Shown here: positions 41,939 through 45,721 of the stretch, piece by piece
How positions within the stretch are numbered: position 1 is the stretch's first letter
How the letters are laid out: the number at the start of each line of letters is the position of its first letter
Source of the DNA: Nocardiopsis sp. CNT312
GTDB taxonomy: Bacteria; Actinomycetota; Actinomycetes; Streptosporangiales; Streptosporangiaceae
Length of the DNA stretch: 45,721 nt
Direction: 5' to 3'
Assembly (NCBI RefSeq): GCF_000515115.1
Contig: NZ_AZXF01000026.1
Location: 34,762-80,482, forward strand
Position numbers and translations under genes: made by a program
Notes under the pieces: generated by a model
Database searches by the model: none
Told to the model about the DNA's origin: nothing
Seen by the model: the letters and a program-made list of their open reading frames with translations, nothing else

Positions 41939-42495
41939 GTGCGGTTCTCCAAGGCGTGACTCGTCAGGGACACGCCGACCAGTCTTCCCGGCTCACCTCA
42001 CGGAGCGCTCTTCGCCCCGCCCTGTTCGCGGACCTTTCGCGGAGGTCCGTCGGTCTTCCGGAGACGGTCGGGTGGACCGCGCCCCGGAGATGGGAACCAA
42101 CGGGTTGGTTGGTTCTTCGCCGAACCCTAACCGAATCCGGTCTTCGGGTAGCGAACCTCCGACCCTGTGATAACAGGCAAAGGCCATCATATGCTAACGA
42201 ATCGGGCCTACTGTCCAACACGGTTCGTGTGATGTGGCCCACCGGCGAGTGCCTTCCCCCCGGTGTGTGGGGTGGAGTGGTCGACGGCAGAGGACTCCTA
42301 CCCGAGAAGCGGGTGCTTGATGTTCCTGTTCTCCCTGAGTGAAATGTGACTCGGGTCGCAGGGGTGTCCCTTTCCCTGTCGCGCGGCCACCCGTGAGCGG
42401 GTGTGGCGTGACCCACCTCACCCGCGTACAGTCCGAAGAGGAGTGCCGGAAAGACTGGTCGGCGTTGAACACTCCTATCGGAAACCAGGCGTCTG
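41939..42495. other. 557-bp divergent promoter region between nhaA and the hydrolase gene
   Basis: No gene is seen. AACCAAC-GG-GTTGGTT (42095–42110) is a 7-bp inverted repeat upstream of nhaA. GGACCT/AGGTCC near 42030–42050 can form a hairpin in the nhaA leader. An AT-richer block around 42165–42200 (GTGATAACAGGCAAAGG, CATATGCTAACG) is the likeliest promoter zone. The nhaA leader would be up to ~200 nt long, enough for RNA-level control, but no known motif was identified. Confidence 0.45.
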
Positions 42496-43371
42496 ATGCT
42501 CGATTCCCACGTGCGCGGTGCGTACGTCTACCGAACCGAATCCGGGGCGCAGAGCGTGCGCTCCTGGTGCGAGGCCCAGATCGCCCGATCCCCCGGGCCC
42601 GTGTCGCTGCCCGAGATCCCCACGGGGCTCGGCGGCACGCGGGCGTTCCGCGTGGAGGGGGGGACGGGTACCCCGGCCGTTCTGCTCAACGGCACCAACT
42701 TCAACACCGCCACCGCGGTCGGACCCATGCGGACCCTGTCACGGGACCGGACGGTGATCTCGGTGGACGTCCCCGGCCAGCCCGGACTCAGCTGCGGGGT
42801 CCGACCCAAGGCCCCGCGGTCGGCCGCCTACGGGGCCTGGCTGGACGAGGTTCTGCCCGCGGTCACCAACACGCCGGTGATCGTGGTCGGCCACTCGCTC
42901 GGGGCGGCGATCGCCCTCTCCGCAACGCCCTCGCCCCTGGTCAGGGCCCTGCTCCTGGTCTCCCCCGCGGGCCTCACAGCGGCGGGGATGGCGCCCGAGG
43001 TGATGCGGGCGGTCCTGCCGTGGATGATCGGCCCCCGCGACAGCAAGAGCACCCGGCTGCTCAACGTTATGAGCGGCCCGGGCGCCGTCGTCGGCACACA
43101 CCCGCTCGCGCCGTGGATGACCCTCGTCGGCAAGCACTGCCGGACCGCCCTGGCCCCGGGCCCCCTCACCATGGAGTGCCTGCGCCCGTGGTCGGACACC
43201 CCGGTCCTCGTCGCCACGGGCTCCGATGACACCTTCTTCTCCCCGGCACGGCTGCACGGCCCGGCCCGCCGACTCCTCGGCACCGACGTGCACGTGCTGG
43301 AGGGGGCCGGGCACCTGTCCCTCTTCGAGCGGCCCGAACGGGTCTCCGAACTCCTCAGGGACCTCGACTGA
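42496..43371 (+). CDS. Alpha/beta-fold hydrolase
   Basis: 291 residues. The nucleophile elbow is GHSLGA in VIVVGHSLGAAIAL (about residues 130–143), the acid is in LVATGSDDTFF, and the His is in VLEGAGHLSLFERPERV, which gives a complete triad. An oxyanion-type LLNGTNFNTAT and TVISVDVPGQPGLS complete the fold. There is no signal peptide, so it is cytoplasmic. The substrate cannot be predicted. The ATG at 42496 has only a weak AGG upstream; earlier in-frame starts were not convincing. It stands alone, divergent from nhaA. Confidence 0.85.
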   Translation: MLDSHVRGAYVYRTESGAQSVRSWCEAQIARSPGPVSLPEIPTGLGGTRAFRVEGGTGTPAVLLNGTNFNTATAVGPMRTLSRDRTVISVDVPGQPGLSCGVRPKAPRSAAYGAWLDEVLPAVTNTPVIVVGHSLGAAIALSATPSPLVRALLLVSPAGLTAAGMAPEVMRAVLPWMIGPRDSKSTRLLNVMSGPGAVVGTHPLAPWMTLVGKHCRTALAPGPLTMECLRPWSDTPVLVATGSDDTFFSPARLHGPARRLLGTDVHVLEGAGHLSLFERPERVSELLRDLD

Positions 43372-43422
43372 GCCCCGTTCCCCGCCCGCGGCGCCGTCAG
43401 GGCGTCGGCTCGGGTGCCCACG

Positions 43423-43538
43423 GGGCTGGCGGGTGGGGGGTTGTGCCGTAGGCGTCCGTTGAGGGTGGTGGCGGGCTGGCGGGTGGGGGGTTGTGCCGTA
43501 GGCGTCCGTTGAGGGTGGTGGCGGGCTGGCGGGTGGGA
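43423..43538. repeat. 50-bp tandem direct repeat, 2.3 copies
   Basis: A 50-bp unit starting GGGCTGGCGGGTGGGGGGTT is present at 43423–43472 and identically at 43473–43522, with a third partial copy to about 43538. It lies between convergent genes, and the unit length is not a multiple of three, so it is non-coding. G-runs on the plus strand could form quadruplexes. Confidence 0.92.
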
Positions 43539-43571
43539 AGGGGAGCGAAAGCCCGAGAAAAGCACGGCGAA

Positions 43572-43600
43572 GGGCGGCCCGCACCGTGCGCGGGCCGCCC
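43572..43600. terminator. Terminator hairpin downstream of the solute-binding gene
   Basis: GGGCGGCCCGC and GCGGGCCGCCC form a perfect 11-bp stem with a 7-base loop, 10 bp beyond the minus-strand stop at 43611. It may also serve the hydrolase gene. Confidence 0.75.
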
Positions 43601-43610
43601 CGGGGCGGGC

Positions 43611-44738
43611 TCATCCGCCCTCGGGCCAGCTCACCTCTCCGGCGATGTGCACGGCCTCGATGAAGGTTGGGCGGAAGAACGGCTCCAGATCGGGGATCTC
43701 CTCCAGCTGGCCGTACTCCTTCAGGATGGCGGCCTCCTCCTCGGTCTTGTTCAGGTCGATGTAGCCGAGCGGTTTGCCCTCCACGGTGTAGCTGCTGACC
43801 AGTTCCTGCTCGGCGTCCCAGATGCGGAGGTTGTGGTCGACGTCGTACCCGTAGCTCTCGGGGTTCTCCGCGTCCAGCGCGGCGGCGTACTCGACGCACT
43901 CTCTGGCGTTCTCCTGGCAGTACTCGAAGGCCTGGGCCATGGCGCGCAGGAAGTCCTCGACGGCGGTGGGGTGGGCGTCGGCGAAGTCGGGGCTGGTGGC
44001 CATCACGCCGAAGGAGCCCGCCACCCCGAACTGCTCGGGCAGCCACTCGATGAACTGGGCGCCCATGGCTTCGAGCAGGAAGGGCTCGTTGGAGCGGTAG
44101 CCGGTCAGCGAGTCGACCTCGCCCGCCGGGAGGATGGAGGGGTCGTAGCCCACCAGCTCCTGTTCGATCTCGTCCAGGTCCACTCCCTCGCTCACCAGCA
44201 TGGCCGCCACCGGGGGCGGCAGCATGCCCTTGTGGCCGAGGACGGTGCCCTCAAGGTCGGTGAGCTCGTCGACCCCCTTCGGGGTCATCAGGTTCGCGAT
44301 GCCCACGTGACCGTAGGTGGCGATGCCGACGATGCCGATCCCCTGCTCGTTGGCCTGGATGATCTCGCCCTCGTTGCCCAGGGACGTGAACTGCACGCCG
44401 CCGTCGGCCACGGAGCGGGCGTTGCCGATCGTGTTCCCACTGCCCGGCGCGATCTCGACGTCGAGGCAGAGGCGGTCGAAGTAACCGAGGGCGTCGGCGG
44501 CGACCGCCTCCAGGATGCTCACCGAGGACTGGTACTGGTAGCCGGTGAGGTAGGTGACCGTGCCGATGGCACGGTTGGTGGCGCACCGATCGTCGTCGAC
44601 CACGGTGGCTTGCTGGGGCTCCTGCGGGGTCTCGGCGGCGTTCGTACCGCAGGCGGTGGCCAGGAGGAGGGTCGAGGCGGCTGCCGCGCAGGCGGTGAGC
44701 GGATGCCGTCTCGGAGGGCGGGGGGCGGGGGTGGACAT
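43611..44738 (-). CDS. ABC transporter substrate-binding lipoprotein (NMT1/ThiY-like)
   Basis: 375 residues. The signal peptide carries the lipobox LLLATAC (residues 24–30), so it is an extracellular lipoprotein. The mature domain resembles NMT1/ThiY/SsuA-type binders: GYQYQSSVSILEAVAADALGYFDRLCLDVEI, GSGNTIGNARSVADGGVQFTSLGNEGEII, GTVLGHKGMLPPPVAAML and FGVMATSPDFADAHPTAVEDFLRAM. Such proteins bind pyrimidines, sulfonates, nitrate or similar small ligands; which one is unknown. No permease or ATPase gene is visible. The neighbour at 45152 is a close paralogue on the same strand. Confidence 0.85.
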   Translation of the reverse strand: MSTPAPRPPRRHPLTACAAAASTLLLATACGTNAAETPQEPQQATVVDDDRCATNRAIGTVTYLTGYQYQSSVSILEAVAADALGYFDRLCLDVEIAPGSGNTIGNARSVADGGVQFTSLGNEGEIIQANEQGIGIVGIATYGHVGIANLMTPKGVDELTDLEGTVLGHKGMLPPPVAAMLVSEGVDLDEIEQELVGYDPSILPAGEVDSLTGYRSNEPFLLEAMGAQFIEWLPEQFGVAGSFGVMATSPDFADAHPTAVEDFLRAMAQAFEYCQENARECVEYAAALDAENPESYGYDVDHNLRIWDAEQELVSSYTVEGKPLGYIDLNKTEEEAAILKEYGQLEEIPDLEPFFRPTFIEAVHIAGEVSWPEGG

Positions 44739-45151
44739 GTGGGTCTGCTCCTTCGCGGGGGAGGGGCGGCTCCGCGGAATCGGACGGCGTGCGGAGCGCT
44801 GGTGTGCCCCGTGGCTGGGTTGGGCGTGGCCGCTGAGTGGCTCAGAGTGTCCGACCGGTCACTGTATATGGTGGCGTGGTGGCGGTCGGATACGGGGCGG
44901 CGTGAAGGAGGGTGGGGGGATGTCGCCCCCAGAAGCCGCGTGTGGATGCCCGGGGTCGGCCCGTGGACTCACACAGCAGGGCACCCTAGCTCCCGGATGC
45001 CACCGGGACATCAGTGGTGTCACGTATGTCCCGCGGGAGACGTGCGCCGAAACGGGAAAGGGGCCCGAGAAGCCGCGTGCGGTGCGGTCCTCGGGCCCCG
45101 GTGCCCTTGTTCCCGTCCGGTGGACGGACCCGGCTCAGGGAGCGGGCGGGC
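44739..45151. other. 413-bp gap between the two binding-protein genes, with a terminator at 45060–45099
   Basis: GGGGCCCGAG (45060–45069) and CTCGGGCCCC (45090–45099) form a 10-bp stem downstream of the 45152 gene on the minus strand, so that gene has its own terminator. TGTATA near 44863, read on the minus strand as TATACA, is a candidate -10 box for the 44738 gene. No small gene or known riboswitch was recognised. Confidence 0.5.
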
Positions 45152-45721
45152 TTACTCGTCCCAGACGAGCTCACCGTCGGAGTGGACGGCCTCCAGGTAC
45201 TCGGGGGCGAAGAGGGGCTCCAGCTCCGGCAGCTCCTCCAACTGGCCGTACTCCACGATGGTGCTGCCCTCGGCCTCGGTCAGGGCCAGGTCGATGTAGC
45301 CGTACGGGCTGCCGTCCGGGGTGGACTCCACGACCAGCGCGCTCTCGGCCTCCCACACCTTGAGGTTGTGGTCGACGTCGTACTCGGCGCCGGCGAGCTC
45401 GGCGGCGTACTCGACGCACTCCTGGCCGTTCTCGACGCAGTAGTCGAAGGCCCGCGACATGGCGCGCAGGAAGTCCTCCACGACCGTCGGGTTGGCGTCG
45501 GCGAAGTCGGGGCTGGTGGCCATCACGCCGAAGGAGCCCGTGACGTCGTACTCCTCGGGCATCCAGGCGGTGTAGTCCTCGCCCATGGCCTCCAGCTGGA
45601 AGGGCTCGTTGGAGCGGAAGGCGGTCAGGGACTGCACCTGGCCGCGGGGCAGGACGGAGGGGTCGTAGCCCACCTCCACCTGCTCGACCTCGTCCATGTC
45701 CACCTCAGCGGTGTTGAGCAT
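45152..45721 (-). CDS. Paralogous NMT1/ThiY-like substrate-binding protein, C-terminal part
   Basis: The C-terminal 190 residues are visible; the frame continues past the right edge, and the ATG at the very end is internal by comparison with the paralogue. GYDPSVLPRGQVQSLTAFRSN, GSFGVMATSPDFADANPTVVEDFLRAM, YDVDHNLKVWEAE and SPYGYIDLALTE match the 43611–44738 protein almost block for block. The two arose by tandem duplication. It ends VWDE without the GG tail of its partner. Permease and ATPase genes may lie to the right of the window. Confidence 0.85.
   Translation of the reverse strand: MLNTAEVDMDEVEQVEVGYDPSVLPRGQVQSLTAFRSNEPFQLEAMGEDYTAWMPEEYDVTGSFGVMATSPDFADANPTVVEDFLRAMSRAFDYCVENGQECVEYAAELAGAEYDVDHNLKVWEAESALVVESTPDGSPYGYIDLALTEAEGSTIVEYGQLEELPELEPLFAPEYLEAVHSDGELVWDE

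Noticed and set aside
43423..43538. CRISPR array
   Set aside because: The repeats are directly adjacent 50-bp units without unique spacers, and no cas gene is present.
44739..44900. TPP riboswitch upstream of the NMT1/ThiY-like gene
   Set aside because: Looked for because the protein could be a thiamine-precursor binder; the conserved CTGAGA and ACCTGA-type blocks are absent.

Overview
The window is GC-rich actinobacterial chromosome. It carries a WhiB-type (Wbl) regulator, an XRE/DUF5753–DUF397 pair with a nearby histidine-kinase-like ATPase, a replication-relaxation protein, an actinobacterial-type Dcd beside tRNA-Gly(CCC), and many GTG starts. The gene style fits Nocardiopsis or a close relative. 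That placement is inferred from gene content and is not proven.

Left part (1–8 kb). An IS3-like element enters from the left edge and cuts off a NUDIX gene that follows an XRE/PLD-like regulator. Next comes a HAD phosphatase gene broken by an in-frame TGA. A tight plus-strand operon follows: a possible 43-aa leader ORF, a methionine adenosyltransferase of the archaeal family, an alkaline-phosphatase/sulfatase-fold hydrolase, and a glutamyl-tRNA-synthetase-like protein whose HIGH and KMSKS motifs are degenerate. The last gene runs 130 bp into the 3' end of a normal-looking glutamyl-tRNA synthetase gene on the other strand. I do not recognise this enzyme combination as a described pathway, and it is my best candidate for a new system. 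A DUF1932-type dehydrogenase follows.

Mobile-element remnant (8–14 kb). The XRE–DUF397 pair and an ATPase are followed by a small membrane protein, a replication-relaxation protein, a 0.7-kb repeat-containing non-coding stretch, a Wbl protein, an excisionase-like HTH protein, a truncated tyrosine integrase and a tRNA-Gly gene. This looks like the decayed end of an integrative element at a tRNA site.

Core and metabolic genes (14–33 kb). dcd is followed by a three-gene glycine betaine/choline-type ABC transporter with a structured leader. Then come a rhomboid protease, a small membrane protein, a four-gene oligopeptide/dipeptide ABC transporter whose two ATPases are fused, a PBP4-type D-Ala-D-Ala carboxypeptidase, a TIGR03086-type protein, an AraC regulator, an L,D-transpeptidase lipoprotein, a small unknown protein, a NADAR protein and a DoxX protein.

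Right part (33–45.7 kb). A broken trypsin-like protease gene precedes a GntR regulator and a urea carboxylase/allophanate hydrolase pair, which together convert urea to ammonia and CO2 using ATP. A truncated TetR gene with its probable operator, a 3-methyladenine glycosylase I, an NhaA antiporter and an alpha/beta hydrolase follow. A 50-bp tandem repeat precedes two tandem paralogous NMT1/ThiY-like solute-binding lipoproteins, the second cut by the window edge.

Several genes (HAD, gltX, dcd, AraC) share the same start architecture: a TANNNT box exactly 6 nt before a GTG codon. This suggests leaderless transcripts.
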